Assembly (NCBI RefSeq): GCF_007830545.1
Contig: NZ_VLLF01000002.1
Location: forward strand, 434,001 to 498,000
Length of the DNA: 64,000 bases
From: Roseibium hamelinense
GTDB lineage: Bacteria > Pseudomonadota > Alphaproteobacteria > Rhizobiales > Stappiaceae
Reading direction: 5' to 3'
Notes under the pieces: generated by a model
The model's input: only the letters and a program-made list of their open reading frames with translations
Database searches by the model: none
What the model was told of the DNA's origin: nothing
Shown here: piece after piece, positions 36,842-46,103 of the stretch
Numbering within the stretch: position 1 is the first letter of the stretch
Layout: every line of letters begins with the position of its first letter
Translations under genes and position numbers: made by a program

Positions 36842-39040
36842 TTAGGCAACCGACATGTAAGACGGAAACCAATTTTCGTGTGCTTCGGCCAAGTTTGCAA
36901 CGGATATGGTGAGGATGCCCTCAACAGTCAATTGCTCGCCGCCGACCGTGCCGATGTGATTGGCTTCAACGCCTTCGTCGAGAATGTCTTCCAAGGTGCC
37001 ATCCAGATCTCCGGCCGGTACGGTAATGACATACCTGCCCTGATCTTCGCCGAAGAGAGCTGCGTGGGCGGGCCCGTCCACTTTGATCTTTGCGCCTTGG
37101 TTCCCGGCAATGGCCATTTCGGCAAGTGCAACACCAAGTCCACCCGACGATACGTCGTGCACTGATGTAACGCGGCCTGCGCCGATCAGTTGGCGAACGA
37201 GGGTGCCTCGCCGCTTTTCCGCAGCCAGATCGACCGGTGGTGGAGCGCCTTCTTCGCGGCCGAGGATTTCCGCCAGATACATAGACGCACCGAGATGCGT
37301 GCCTTTGCCGCCGATCAGGATGATTTCGTCGCCCTCATTGGCGAAGGCTGCCGCGGCGCGTACCGTCACGTCGGGCAGAAGGCCGACGCCGCCAATAGCC
37401 GGGGTTGGAAGGATGGCCTCGCCATGTGTTTCGTTGTAGAGCGAGACATTGCCGGAAACGATCGGGAAATGCAGCTCCCGGCAGGCTTCTCCGATACCTT
37501 TGATGCAGCCGACGAATTGACCCATGATTTCGGGTTTTTCCGGGTTGCCGAAGTTCAGATTGTCCGTGGCCGCAAGCGGCTCGGCGCCAACGGCGGTCAG
37601 ATTGCGCCAGACTTCGGCGACAGCCTGCTTGCCGCCTTCGAACGGGTCGGCTTCGCAATACCGCGGTGTGACATCGACGGAAAAGGCAAGGCCCTTGCGC
37701 ATGCCTTCAACCCGGATCACGCCGGCATCTCCGCCAGGAGAGGCAGCGGTGTTGCCCTGGATCAGGGTGTCATACTGCTCATAAACCCAGCGGCGGGAGC
37801 AGCCGTTGGCTGAGCCGACCAGCGCCTTCAACGCACCGGCGTAGTCGTCTGGTTCGGCAATATCTTCGGCAGTCAAGAAAGGGCGCGGATCCTGTGCAAC
37901 CCATGGCCGGTCATATTCGGGCGCTTCGTCGCCCAGTTCCTTGATCGGAAGATCGGCGACAGTCTCGCCCTGGTGCTTGACCACAAACCGTAACGTATCG
38001 GTCGTAACCCCGACGATAGCGAAGTCGAGGCCCCATTTCTTGAAGATGGCTTCCGCCTCCGCTTCCTTTTCCGGACGCAGCACCATAAGCATGCGTTCCT
38101 GGCTTTCCGACAGCATCATTTCGTAGGCGGTCATGCGCTCTTCGCGCACCGGCACCTTGTCAAGATCGAGTTCCACACCCAGATCGCCCTTGGCGCCCAT
38201 CTCGACTGCGGAGCAGGTCAGACCTGCCGCCCCCATGTCCTGAATGGCGATCACGGCGCCGGTTTCCATCAATTCAAGACAGGCTTCGAGCAGGCATTTT
38301 TCAGTGAACGGGTCGCCGACTTGAACAGTGGGACGTTTTTCATCGATCGTGTCGTCGAATTCGGCTGACGCCATGGTCGCGCCGCCGACACCGTCGCGGC
38401 CGGTCTTCGCGCCAAGATAGACGACCGGCAGACCGACACCTTCGGCCTTGGACAGAAAGATCGCGTCTGAATTTGCCAGACCGGCTGCAAACGCGTTGAC
38501 CAGGCAATTGCCATTATAGCGGGCGTGGAACTCCACTTCACCGCCTACTGTCGGAACACCGAAAGAGTTGCCATAGCCCCCAACCCCGGACACGACGCCG
38601 GAGACCAGATGCCGGGTGCGCGGATGATCGGGTTCTCCGAACCGCAACGCATTCATCGCCGCGACGGGGCGTGCGCCCATGGTGAAGACGTCGCGCAAAA
38701 TGCCGCCGACACCGGTTGCGGCTCCCTGATAGGGTTCAATATAGGACGGGTGGTTGTGGCTCTCCATTTTGAAGACCACGGCCTGTCCGTCGCCGATGTC
38801 GACAACGCCGGCATTCTCGCCCGGCCCCTGCAATACCCGGGGTCCGTCCGTGGGCAAGGTTTTCAGCCATTTTTTTGATGACTTGTAGGAACAGTGTTCG
38901 TTCCACATGGCGGAAAAGATGCCGAGTTCGGTAAAGGTCGGCTCACGGCCGATCAGCTCGAGGATCCTGTCGTATTCGTCCGGCTTCAAGCCGTGGGATG
39001 CGATGAGCTCGGGCGTGATCTTGATGTCGTTCTGGATCAT
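36842..39040 (-). CDS. purL: Phosphoribosylformylglycinamidine synthase subunit PurL
   Basis: PurL is the ATP-dependent synthase subunit that, with PurQ and PurS, converts FGAR to FGAM, the fourth step of purine synthesis. The 732-residue protein is the small PurL type: it has [51 protein letters not shown] and the second-half repeat [10 protein letters not shown] and [17 protein letters not shown] 39040 gives the family N-terminus; a frame extending to 39295 overlaps the upstream antiporter. bolA follows 42 bp after its stop. purQ and purS are about 3 kb upstream with unrelated genes between. Confidence 0.97.
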   Translation of the reverse strand: MIQNDIKITPELIASHGLKPDEYDRILELIGREPTFTELGIFSAMWNEHCSYKSSKKWLKTLPTDGPRVLQGPGENAGVVDIGDGQAVVFKMESHNHPSYIEPYQGAATGVGGILRDVFTMGARPVAAMNALRFGEPDHPRTRHLVSGVVSGVGGYGNSFGVPTVGGEVEFHARYNGNCLVNAFAAGLANSDAIFLSKAEGVGLPVVYLGAKTGRDGVGGATMASAEFDDTIDEKRPTVQVGDPFTEKCLLEACLELMETGAVIAIQDMGAAGLTCSAVEMGAKGDLGVELDLDKVPVREERMTAYEMMLSESQERMLMVLRPEKEAEAEAIFKKWGLDFAIVGVTTDTLRFVVKHQGETVADLPIKELGDEAPEYDRPWVAQDPRPFLTAEDIAEPDDYAGALKALVGSANGCSRRWVYEQYDTLIQGNTAASPGGDAGVIRVEGMRKGLAFSVDVTPRYCEADPFEGGKQAVAEVWRNLTAVGAEPLAATDNLNFGNPEKPEIMGQFVGCIKGIGEACRELHFPIVSGNVSLYNETHGEAILPTPAIGGVGLLPDVTVRAAAAFANEGDEIILIGGKGTHLGASMYLAEILGREEGAPPPVDLAAEKRRGTLVRQLIGAGRVTSVHDVSSGGLGVALAEMAIAGNQGAKIKVDGPAHAALFGEDQGRYVITVPAGDLDGTLEDILDEGVEANHIGTVGGEQLTVEGILTISVANLAEAHENWFPSYMSVA

Positions 39041-39159
39041 GTCGGTCCGGGAATCTGCGGCGCGTGCGCCTTTGGGAGTTTGGCGCCGGTTTAGCAGATC
39101 GTTTGCCGGATTGGGAGCCTTGTTTCGTGCCTTTCCGCTGATGGTGGCACGGAACCTGA

Positions 39160-40122
39160 TTAATGCGCGATCGTGGCTAGATAGCCCATGTACAGCGCAT
39201 ATCCGAACAACATCGCAGCCCCTTCGCGCCGGGTAATTTTCCAACCGGTAAAAGCGAAAAACACCAGTGCGAGCGTTGCCGCCAGCATAACCCAAATATC
39301 CCGGTCCATGATTTCAGCAGGAATTGCGATGGGCTTGATCAAGGCTGTAGCGCCCAAAATGCCCAAGATGTTGTATATGTTCGAGCCGATCACGTTGCCG
39401 AGTGCGATGTCGGATTGCCTTTTGAATGCAGCGACCACTGACGTCACCAGTTCGGGAAGCGATGTGCCAACCGCGACAATCGTCAGACCAATCACTGCCT
39501 CGCTGATCCCGGCCTGTCGCGCAAGCCCCGTTGCCCCTGCTACCAGATAGTGGGCGCCGCCAAGTGTCATGGCGAGGCCTGCGATCGTCAGGAAGATCAA
39601 AAACGGCAGCTTCTCAGTAAAAGGCTGCGCCGTGCTGGCCTCCGCTTCCGCACGGTGAAATTCCGCTGAAGGTGTGGTTTGGCCGGTCTCCATCCGGTAG
39701 GTGACAACAAGGTAGACAGCCAGGCCGGCGAGCAGCATGCTGCCGGATATCCGTCCCGCTTCGCCAAGCAGGGCAAGGGCAACAACGGCGATGGCTGCAA
39801 GTGTCACGACGGCGCCATCGCGGCGCATGGCCGCCGGATCGGTTGCCAGTGGCGCGATTACCGCCGAAATGCCGAGAATAAGCAAAATGTTCGCAATGTT
39901 GGAGCCAACCACGTTGCCGACAGCGATGCCGGGCGCGTCGTTTAACGCGGCCAGAATACTGGTCATCAGTTCCGGCATGGATGTGCCGAAGCCGACCAGA
40001 ACGAGACCTATGAGAAGGGGGGACATACCGAAGTGGCGCGCAATCCCGACAGATCCGCGAACCAATGTGTCACCGCCTGCGACCAGCAGAACGAGACCCA
40101 AAACAACTTGAAGATAAAGCAC
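39160..40122 (-). CDS. Ca2+/Na+ (CaCA) family antiporter, YrbG-like
   Basis: The 320-residue protein has ten hydrophobic segments in two homologous halves, each with the alpha-repeat signature: [13 protein letters not shown] with [14 protein letters not shown], and [13 protein letters not shown] with [14 protein letters not shown]. These coordinate the cation in Na+/Ca2+ exchangers. The start is GTG 40122 (product VLYLQVVLG, read as Met), since the frame up to 40221 lacks family sequence and AAAGG precedes the GTG. Which ion is moved cannot be read from the sequence. It lies between the peroxiredoxin gene and purL. Confidence 0.92.
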   Translation of the reverse strand: MLYLQVVLGLVLLVAGGDTLVRGSVGIARHFGMSPLLIGLVLVGFGTSMPELMTSILAALNDAPGIAVGNVVGSNIANILLILGISAVIAPLATDPAAMRRDGAVVTLAAIAVVALALLGEAGRISGSMLLAGLAVYLVVTYRMETGQTTPSAEFHRAEAEASTAQPFTEKLPFLIFLTIAGLAMTLGGAHYLVAGATGLARQAGISEAVIGLTIVAVGTSLPELVTSVVAAFKRQSDIALGNVIGSNIYNILGILGATALIKPIAIPAEIMDRDIWVMLAATLALVFFAFTGWKITRREGAAMLFGYALYMGYLATIAH

Positions 40123-40188
40123 GGCAGAGCCTTTGAAGGAGGTATGTTGCGCAGATGGACAGCCGCACACGCCTTCGCAAGGTCGCAG

Positions 40189-40218
40189 AAAAAATAAACC
40201 CCGGCGCAGAGCCGGGGT
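40189..40218 (-). terminator. Rho-independent terminator of peroxiredoxin gene
   Basis: On the minus strand ACCCCGGC pairs with GCCGGGGT over 8 bp around TCTGC, and TTTATTTTTT follows. It lies 26 bp past the peroxiredoxin stop. Confidence 0.88.
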
Positions 40219-40244
40219 CAATTGTCTTTGCTGGGGCCGTGCGA

Positions 40245-40781
40245 CTAGACGGCGCCGGTGTACTCGCCGCGGGCCGGGTACTCGTTCTTGATCACGAAAT
40301 CGAGTGCACCGACCATTTCTTTAAAATGCGGCCGGACAAACGGCATGGTCTGGACGGACGCGAAATAGAGTGTGCCGTCCGGTTTGACCAAGAAAACGCC
40401 GGGTTCGGAAAACAAAGCGGGTTCTTCAATGCCGATTGAGGTCGTGCCCCGGCTGGTTGAAATGTAAAGGCCCCACTCCTTGGCAAGACTAAGTGGCAGC
40501 CCATAACCGAAGCGCAAGCTGTGCGCACCGATTTTCTCCGCCATCTGCTTCGTACGTTCTTCGCCATCTGAAGAAACCGCGATCGTTTTGACGCCGCGTT
40601 CCGCAAATTCCGGTGTCAGGCGTTCCAGCTCCTTGAGGTAGGTTGCACAGATCGGGCAATGCAGACCGCGATAAAACACGACGAGTGTCGCGAATTCGGC
40701 CTGATCATTTCCCAGATCGAATGATCCGTGCTCCAATGTGGAGACCCGGAGTGTGGGAACTGCTTGACGTGGCGTTAACAT
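40245..40781 (-). CDS. Peroxiredoxin-like protein (AhpC/TSA family)
   Basis: The 178-residue protein has a thioredoxin fold with the catalytic-type motif LHCPICATYLKELE (CxxC), preceded by VVFYRGLH, and KTIAVSSDGEERT. The double-Cys site is like the peroxiredoxin-like proteins of the AhpC/TSA family, which reduce peroxides; the CPIC spacing is not that of classical 2-Cys peroxiredoxins. ATG 40781 is fixed by AGGAC 7 bases upstream. A terminator follows. It is divergent from an AraC regulator with a perfect palindrome between them, so oxidative or thiol-stress control is plausible. Confidence 0.85.
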   Translation of the reverse strand: MLTPRQAVPTLRVSTLEHGSFDLGNDQAEFATLVVFYRGLHCPICATYLKELERLTPEFAERGVKTIAVSSDGEERTKQMAEKIGAHSLRFGYGLPLSLAKEWGLYISTSRGTTSIGIEEPALFSEPGVFLVKPDGTLYFASVQTMPFVRPHFKEMVGALDFVIKNEYPARGEYTGAV

Positions 40782-40827
40782 CTGTTGTCCTTTCGGGGGG
40801 CGGCATTCTGGCCGCTCAGGGTATTGA

Positions 40828-40840
40828 CGATACTGTATCG
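40828..40840. promoter_or_regulatory. Palindrome in the peroxiredoxin-AraC divergent promoter
   Basis: CGATACTGTATCG is a perfect 13-bp palindrome with a central T. It lies 47 bp upstream of the peroxiredoxin gene and 48 bp upstream of the AraC gene, where a shared operator would sit. Confidence 0.5.
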
Positions 40841-40888
40841 AACGGTCAGTGTTGTTTTGTTCTATATTCATGATCGAGGGTACGGTAA

Positions 40889-41698
40889 ATGGACAGCATT
40901 CTGCGAACCAGCTTCTCTGGAAGGCTTGATCGTTTGTCTTCCCTGATCGAGAGATTCCGGGTTCACGCTGTTCTTGGACCCATTGATGGGAACGTTCAGG
41001 GCGCGATTTCTTCCAATTTCTTTGTGCTCGCAATGCCGGACGAGAGTTTGAAGCTCGTTTTTCTGCCGCATGGGGGGGCTGTGCAGGAGGTGGACGGGAT
41101 TTCGGTCCCGAATGCTATGGCAACGACCTTGGTTGCAGCGGATATCCAGATCTCCGGGGCTGGCAACCACCTTGTTTGCGCGCTGCCAGAACGGATAGAG
41201 ATTTCACTCCGCGACGCTCCCGATCTTGCAAACGTGGTCGCGCCACTGGTGGAAGAGGTTGTTCGGCCGCGGTGCGGCGGCCAGGCCGTCTTTCATCGCT
41301 TGTGCGAAGTGGTGGTCATCCGGCTCTTGCGTCATGCGCTTGAAACCGGGGCGGCCGATGTCGGTTTGCTTGCCGGTCTGGCGCATCCGCGGCTGGCTGC
41401 CGCACTTGTCGCCATGCACGAGGCTCCGGACCGGACCTGGACGCTCGAGCAATTGGCCTCCGTTGCCGGTATGTCGCGGACCCAGTTTGCCGTGACATTC
41501 AAGGATGTAGTGGGCGTTACGCCGGGAGGTTATCTCTCCGGCTGGCGGTTGGACGTAGCGCGCATCGAGCTGGAAAACGGGGCGCCGGTCAAGGTGGTCG
41601 CCAAGATGTGCGGCTTTTCCAGCGCGGCGTCATTCTCCCGCGCATTTACCCGCCAATATGGCCATGCACCGACACAAGAGCGCCGCGTTTCCGCTTGA
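40889..41698 (+). CDS. AraC-family regulator with cupin-type sensor
   Basis: The 269-residue protein has an N-terminal AraC-binding-like cupin (about 10-130) and a C-terminal double helix-turn-helix (about 175-265: LEQLASVAGMSRTQFAVTFKD and VKVVAKMCGFSSAASFSRAFTRQYGHAP). It carries no obvious conserved sensing cysteine pair beyond two Cys in the linker (PRCGG, RLCEVV). It is divergent from the peroxiredoxin gene and likely controls it through the palindrome at 40828-40840. GAGGG precedes ATG 40889. Confidence 0.88.
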   Translation: MDSILRTSFSGRLDRLSSLIERFRVHAVLGPIDGNVQGAISSNFFVLAMPDESLKLVFLPHGGAVQEVDGISVPNAMATTLVAADIQISGAGNHLVCALPERIEISLRDAPDLANVVAPLVEEVVRPRCGGQAVFHRLCEVVVIRLLRHALETGAADVGLLAGLAHPRLAAALVAMHEAPDRTWTLEQLASVAGMSRTQFAVTFKDVVGVTPGGYLSGWRLDVARIELENGAPVKVVAKMCGFSSAASFSRAFTRQYGHAPTQERRVSA

Positions 41699-41710
41699 AG
41701 GAGCGGGGAA

Positions 41711-41959
41711 TCAGTCGATTTCGGGCTGCTCGAGACCATAAAAATCGTCGGCCAAATCATCGATTTTTTTGCTGAGGAGGGCATGAGCGTCGCGAATGCC
41801 CTGGTTGTAAAACCGCGGCGCAAAGCGCTTGACGAGGTGGTCCACGAGCCGTTCAGCATCCATGTTGCCGATCTCCGTGTCGAGCTCATCTTCCAAGAAC
41901 CGTTTCAGATTCGCTGCAAGAGCAACCTTCTGTTCGCGGGACAATTTGAGCTCTGACAC
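41711..41959 (-). CDS. DUF2164 family protein
   Basis: The 82-residue protein matches the small DUF2164 family (LSREQKVALAANLKRFLEDE, GNMDAERLVDHLVKRFAPRFYN). The function is unknown. It starts 15 bp downstream of the purQ stop and is probably in the purS-purQ operon. It converges with the AraC gene, 12 bp away. Confidence 0.85.
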   Translation of the reverse strand: MSELKLSREQKVALAANLKRFLEDELDTEIGNMDAERLVDHLVKRFAPRFYNQGIRDAHALLSKKIDDLADDFYGLEQPEID

Positions 41960-41973
41960 GGGCGTCTCCTCAA

Positions 41974-42642
41974 TCAGGCCGCAGCCTCCAGAAGGCTTTC
42001 GAACAGTATCCGCCCCTCTGTTCCGCCATGAAGCGGTTCCACGAGGTTCTCGGGATGCGGCATCATGCCTAGAACGTTGCCCTTCGCGTTGGTGATGCCT
42101 GCGATGTCGTTGATCGATCCGTTCGGATTGGTGCCGTTTGCATAGCGGAACACGACTTGGCCGTTGTCTTCCAGAGCCTTCAAGGTATCCCCGTCGGCAA
42201 AGTAGTTTCCGTCATGGTGGGCCACCGGGCAGCGCCAGACCTGGCCTTTTTCAAATTTTGACGAAAACCGCGTGCCGTCGCTCACAGTTTCCAGCATGAC
42301 TTCCTTGCAGACGAAATTGAGCCCGGCATTGCGCATTAGAGCGCCGGGCAGCAGACCGGCTTCGGTCAAAATCTGAAACCCGTTGCACACGCCGAGAACA
42401 GTCATGCCTTTGTCTGCCTGCGCAACCAAATCCTTCAAGATCGGCGAGCGGGCTGCGATCGCGCCTGAGCGCAGGTAATCTCCGTAGGAAAAACCGCCGG
42501 GCACAACGACGAGATCAACATCCGGCAGCGTGGCCTCGGTATGCCAGACTGATTGCGGCCGCGAGCCGGTGATCAGTTCCAGCGCATGGAACATGTCGCG
42601 GTCCCGGTTGGAGCCTGGAAAAACGATGACGGCGGTTTTCAT
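41974..42642 (-). CDS. purQ: Phosphoribosylformylglycinamidine synthase subunit PurQ
   Basis: PurQ is the glutaminase subunit that supplies ammonia for FGAM synthesis. The 222-residue protein starts [20 protein letters not shown] and has the class I glutamine amidotransferase residues: nucleophile Cys in [10 protein letters not shown], and the His and Glu in [14 protein letters not shown] 42642 gives the family N-terminus; the frame extends 8 residues upstream to 42666 without a Shine-Dalgarno for either. It follows a 35-residue small membrane protein gene and purS. Confidence 0.96.
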   Translation of the reverse strand: MKTAVIVFPGSNRDRDMFHALELITGSRPQSVWHTEATLPDVDLVVVPGGFSYGDYLRSGAIAARSPILKDLVAQADKGMTVLGVCNGFQILTEAGLLPGALMRNAGLNFVCKEVMLETVSDGTRFSSKFEKGQVWRCPVAHHDGNYFADGDTLKALEDNGQVVFRYANGTNPNGSINDIAGITNAKGNVLGMMPHPENLVEPLHGGTEGRILFESLLEAAA

Positions 42643-42662
42643 GAGGAGCGTCCCGTTGTCAG

Positions 42663-42770
42663 TCACAAGAGAAAGTAGACCGCGAGCAGTGCGGCGCCGG
42701 CTGGAAGAGCAATGAACATGGCGGCCTTGATGGCCATGAAACGCAGGGCCTTGGCAGCATCTTCATCCAT
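42663..42770 (-). CDS. PurL-associated small membrane protein, 35 aa
   Basis: This tiny gene was found by eye between purS and purQ. The product begins [18 protein letters not shown] and ends in a hydrophobic segment [17 protein letters not shown], one membrane helix. GGAGGG lies 7 bases before ATG 42770, and its stop slightly overlaps the extended purQ frame. I recall a short family of this kind described only as phosphoribosylformylglycinamidine synthase-associated small membrane protein in alphaproteobacteria. Its role is not known; it may tether the PurLQS complex to the membrane. Confidence 0.85.
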   Translation of the reverse strand: MDEDAAKALRFMAIKAAMFIALPAGAALLAVYFLL

Positions 42771-42794
42771 TGCCGGACCCTCCGGATGTCTGGG

Positions 42795-43034
42795 TTACAC
42801 GATTTCGATGGCGAAGTTTTCAATCACCGTGTTGGCCAGAAGCTTTTCGCACATTTGTTCGAGATCCGCTTTCGCAGCGCCTGCATCGGTATGCGCCAAT
42901 TCCACGTCGAAAACCTTGCCCTGCCGGACGGCCGCAATGCTGTCAAAGCCGAGACCGCCCAAAGCGCCTTCGATTGCCTTGCCTTGAGGGTCAAGAACAC
43001 CGTTTTTCAAAGTGACGGTTACACGTGCTTTCAT
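42795..43034 (-). CDS. purS: Phosphoribosylformylglycinamidine synthase subunit PurS
   Basis: PurS is the small subunit that bridges PurL and PurQ. The 79-residue sequence KARVTVTLKNGVLDPQGKAI, then ALGGLGFDSIAAVRQGKVFDV and the C-terminal LLANTVIENFAIE, is a complete PurS. It is followed by the small membrane protein and purQ on the same strand. Confidence 0.96.
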   Translation of the reverse strand: MKARVTVTLKNGVLDPQGKAIEGALGGLGFDSIAAVRQGKVFDVELAHTDAGAAKADLEQMCEKLLANTVIENFAIEIV

Positions 43035-43143
43035 GATTGGGTCTCCGCAGCGGTACTGCCATCTCGGACTATGGAAAATTGTTGGGGCTCACTTACACGA
43101 GGAACCCCAGCAAAAAAAGAGCAGAATGTGCGGAAGCCGGGAA

Positions 43144-43686
43144 TTACGGCAGCCGGCGGACCGTTGTGCTGGCCAGATACTTGCGCAGATTGGCTTGGGC
43201 CGTCTGCCGTGACGGCGAGATCGAGCCAATCGCAACGCCGCGGTCTGCCTGGATGATGAAGCGCGCGGCAAGGTATTGAGGTTCGCCGAAGTTCGGTGTG
43301 ATCCGATAGACAAAGTCAAACCCGGAATAGGCTGAAGTGGTTACCTTTTGGGTCGAGAGCGTTTGGATTCCGCCTTTGCTTGCCCTGTTCAGGGATTTCC
43401 CCAATTCCCGCATCAGACCGGCGCTGAAGATATCGGAGCGCACTGCTGCCTCGGCGTCGCCTTTCACCTTGATTGGGCTCACGAAAACGGCCTGCTTCGT
43501 TCTGCAGGTGTTTGGCGAGCACACGTACGCGATTTCGTTGCCTTTGCGCTCGGTATTCCATCCCGCTGGCGGGAAGCTGGTTTGAATGCTTCCAGGTTTA
43601 AGCCCTGCCGTCTGACAGGCTGCCAATGCCAAAGAAGCAGCTGCTACGAGCGTCAGTGCTCGAAGCTGTTTGACGTATCCACGCAT
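43144..43686 (-). CDS. Outer-membrane-type lipoprotein of unknown function
   Basis: The 180-residue protein has a lipoprotein signal with lipobox LALAACQ (Cys at about residue 24) and the residue after Cys is Gln, not Asp, so sorting to the outer membrane is expected. The mature part contains VCSPNTCRTKQAVFVSP with two Cys and DFVYRITPNFGEPQYLAARF. No domain is recognised. It lies between purC and purS on the same strand with gaps of 82 and 109 bp. Confidence 0.7.
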   Translation of the reverse strand: MRGYVKQLRALTLVAAASLALAACQTAGLKPGSIQTSFPPAGWNTERKGNEIAYVCSPNTCRTKQAVFVSPIKVKGDAEAAVRSDIFSAGLMRELGKSLNRASKGGIQTLSTQKVTTSAYSGFDFVYRITPNFGEPQYLAARFIIQADRGVAIGSISPSRQTAQANLRKYLASTTVRRLP

Positions 43687-43768
43687 AAAAAAATCCCCTG
43701 TGACGATGTGGCCGCCATAGAGGATTTAGGTATTTTTGACAATAGTCCGAGTGCTGCGCGCAGACGTC

Positions 43769-44533
43769 CTACTGGACCAGGGTCGGCCCGCTTGCCGTCG
43801 GCCGGTCGTTGCCGTTCAAGATGCCAAGGCGCTTGGCGACTTCCTGATAGGCTTCAAGCATGCCTCCAAGATCCCGGCGGAACCGGTCCTTGTCCATCTT
43901 GTCGTTTGTTTCGATGTCCCAGAGGCGGCAGCTGTCCGGTGAAATTTCATCGGCAACAACAATACGCATCATGTCGCCTTCAAACAGCCGGCCGCACTCG
44001 ATCTTGAAGTCGACAAGACGGATGCCAACGCCCAGGAAAAGGCCGGACAGGAAATCGTTGACCCGAATGGCAAGCGCCATCATGTCATCGAGTTCCTGCG
44101 GGTTGGCCCAGCCGAACGCGGTTATGTGTTCTTCTGCGACCATTGGGTCGTCCAGTTCGTCGTTCTTGTAATAGAACTCGATGATGGAGCGGGGCAGCTG
44201 GGTGCCTTCTTCGAGGCCGAGGCGCTTGGCGATCGACCCGGCAGCGACGTTGCGTACAACCACTTCAAGCGGAATGATTTCGACTTCACGGATCAGCTGT
44301 TCACGCATGTTCATGCGGCGGATGAAGTGAGTCGGAATGCCGATATTGTTCAGATGATTGAAAATGAACTCGGAGATCCGGTTGTTCAGCACACCTTTTC
44401 CATCAACAATCTCGTGTTTCTTGTTGTTGAATGCGGTTGCATCGTCTTTGAAGTGTTGGATCAAAGTTCCAGGCTCAGGACCTTCGTAAAGAATCTTGCC
44501 TTTGCCTTCATAAATACGCCGGCGGCGGTTCAT
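43769..44533 (-). CDS. purC: SAICAR synthetase (phosphoribosylaminoimidazole-succinocarboxamide synthase)
   Basis: PurC joins CAIR and aspartate with ATP in purine synthesis. The 254-residue protein has [52 protein letters not shown] and [14 protein letters not shown], all family motifs. ATG 44533 begins the usual [11 protein letters not shown]; a frame 11 residues longer has no better ribosome-binding site. It precedes the lipoprotein gene and purS on the minus strand. Confidence 0.96.
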   Translation of the reverse strand: MNRRRRIYEGKGKILYEGPEPGTLIQHFKDDATAFNNKKHEIVDGKGVLNNRISEFIFNHLNNIGIPTHFIRRMNMREQLIREVEIIPLEVVVRNVAAGSIAKRLGLEEGTQLPRSIIEFYYKNDELDDPMVAEEHITAFGWANPQELDDMMALAIRVNDFLSGLFLGVGIRLVDFKIECGRLFEGDMMRIVVADEISPDSCRLWDIETNDKMDKDRFRRDLGGMLEAYQEVAKRLGILNGNDRPTASGPTLVQ

Positions 44534-44847
44534 TGGCACGTACCGTGAGTGTTTGAGAAAATCCATCGATCGGGGTTTGTCCTTGGCATTCGGTTGTTCC
44601 TCCCAAGGCGCGTTCGCCGCGCTGCTCGGGTTGGCAACACTGCCTTAGCCCCGCATTCGCGGCGCGGAACTTACCCGAAGAGCAGCCAAAGTACAATCGG
44701 CGCTGTTCTTGCATTTCAGGTCCAGGTACGCTTTCAGGGCAAAAATGCGATCATTCGTTGATTTGAGGCGGTTCGGGGGATATGGAATGGCCGAGATCAT
44801 TCCTATATCAATGGCACATCGCCATCCGCAGTTTGGGAGACACCAGA
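44534..44847. other. Divergent purC/ATPase-zeta intergenic region with long-range inverted repeat
   Basis: The stretch holds the two divergent promoters, which I cannot place. GCTGCTCGGGT (44621-44631) can pair with ACCC-GAA-GAGCAGC (44673-44686), with a small CCGC/GCGG hairpin inside the 41-nt loop. It may be a structured RNA or a chance repeat. Confidence 0.3.
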
Positions 44848-45171
44848 ATGAGCACATTCGACAAGCGCGAAGAGGGCTTTGAAAACAAGTTCGCGCATGA
44901 CGAGGAGCTGAAGTTCAAGGCCATCGCACGCCGCAACAAGCTTTTGGGGCTGTGGGCCGCAGAGCTTCTGGGGAAGACCGGCACGGATGCCGAAGACTAT
45001 GCCAAGGAAGTTGTTCGGGCCGATTTCGAAGAACCGGGCGACGACGACGTGTTCCGCAAGATCCGCTCTGACTTTGACGCAAACAACATCGACCAGTCGG
45101 ACCACCAGATCCGGCGCACAATGGAAGAGCTGTTGGCCACCGCGGCTCAACAGATCCAGAGCGGCAGCTGA
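44848..45171 (+). CDS. DUF1476 protein, ATP synthase inhibitor subunit zeta
   Basis: The 107-residue protein matches alphaproteobacterial zeta proteins, which inhibit the F1-ATPase: MSTFDKREEGFENKFAHDEE, then FKAIARRNKLLGLWAAELLG, and DVFRKIRSDFD, IRRTMEELLATAAQQI. The N-terminal inhibitory segment is followed by a four-helix body. GGGAGA with 7-nt spacing selects ATG 44848 over an upstream start. It is alone, divergent from purC, with a terminator at 45207-45234. Confidence 0.93.
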   Translation: MSTFDKREEGFENKFAHDEELKFKAIARRNKLLGLWAAELLGKTGTDAEDYAKEVVRADFEEPGDDDVFRKIRSDFDANNIDQSDHQIRRTMEELLATAAQQIQSGS

Positions 45172-45206
45172 GCGAACAACGCGCTTTCCGGGCTTGGGAG
45201 CAAGAT

Positions 45207-45234
45207 CCCCCGTGGGTGACCCCGGGGGTTTTTT
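45207..45234 (+). terminator. Rho-independent terminator of the zeta gene
   Basis: CCCCCG pairs with CGGGGG around a 10-nt loop and is followed by six T. It is 35 bp past the stop. Confidence 0.82.
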
Positions 45235-45341
45235 GTGTCTAATCGGCTGTTGTCATCACCGGAATTGACGGGAACAGGGCTTGCACGGGAACGTACAATT
45301 GATTTGATTGCACTGCTCCTTCCTGCAAACGAAAGAAGACC

Positions 45342-46103
45342 ATGGCATCGCTCGCCGAAAAACTGAAAAATGGCCAAACCATCGTGACTGCCTGGTCCGG
45401 ACTTGCAGTCCCAATTCTCTCGGAACTGCTGGCACGTAGCGGCTATGAGGCCGTGACCATGGACCTCCAGCATGGCCAGCACGACCTTGCCAGCGCGCGC
45501 GACGCCTTCGCGGCCATGAGCGGTTTGAATGCCCACCGTATTGCGCGTATCCCGGTTGGTGATTTTGCGACGGCGAGCCGCCTCTTGGATCTCGGTGCAG
45601 AGGCAATCATTGCCCCGATGATCAACTCCGCAAAAGAAGCTCAGGCTTTCGCCGACTTCATGAAGTTTCCGCCAATGGGGAGACGGAGCTGGTCTCCACA
45701 CCGGGCAGCCATGCTGGCCGGGCAGGATGTCGAAACCTACTTCCAAAGGGCAAATCAGGATCTCCTCGCACTTGCGATGATCGAAACCAAAGAGGCGATT
45801 GAGGCTCTGGACGATATTCTGGCCGTTGATGGGATCGACGGCGTTTTCGTCGGTCCGAGTGACTTGTCGCTGACGCTGTCAAACGGAGCCGCGCTTGAGC
45901 CGAATTCCCCGGCAACGGCAAAGATCGCGGCCGAAATCGCCTCTCGCGCACGTGAAGCGGGCAAAATCGCGTCCATCTTCTGTCTGACTGCGGAAAAAGT
46001 GCATGAATCGCGCGAGGCAGGTTTCCAGCTCATGGCCTATGGGATGGACATGGGTCTGTTCTCCCAAGCAGCAACGGACGCGCTGAAAGCCTGCAAACCC
46101 TGA
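45342..46103 (+). CDS. HpcH/HpaI-family aldolase (4-hydroxy-2-oxoheptanedioate aldolase type)
   Basis: This 253-residue metal-dependent class II aldolase has the motifs EAVTMDLQHGQ, the Arg in ARIPVGD, the Glu metal ligand in MIETKEA and the Asp in VGPSDLSLTL. Family members split 4-hydroxy-2-oxo acids, often in homoprotocatechuate degradation, or condense pyruvate with aldehydes. No other hpa/hpc genes are close, so a free-standing aldolase is likely. Its last 74 bp overlap the end of the convergent SCO-like gene. Confidence 0.9.
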   Translation: MASLAEKLKNGQTIVTAWSGLAVPILSELLARSGYEAVTMDLQHGQHDLASARDAFAAMSGLNAHRIARIPVGDFATASRLLDLGAEAIIAPMINSAKEAQAFADFMKFPPMGRRSWSPHRAAMLAGQDVETYFQRANQDLLALAMIETKEAIEALDDILAVDGIDGVFVGPSDLSLTLSNGAALEPNSPATAKIAAEIASRAREAGKIASIFCLTAEKVHESREAGFQLMAYGMDMGLFSQAATDALKACKP

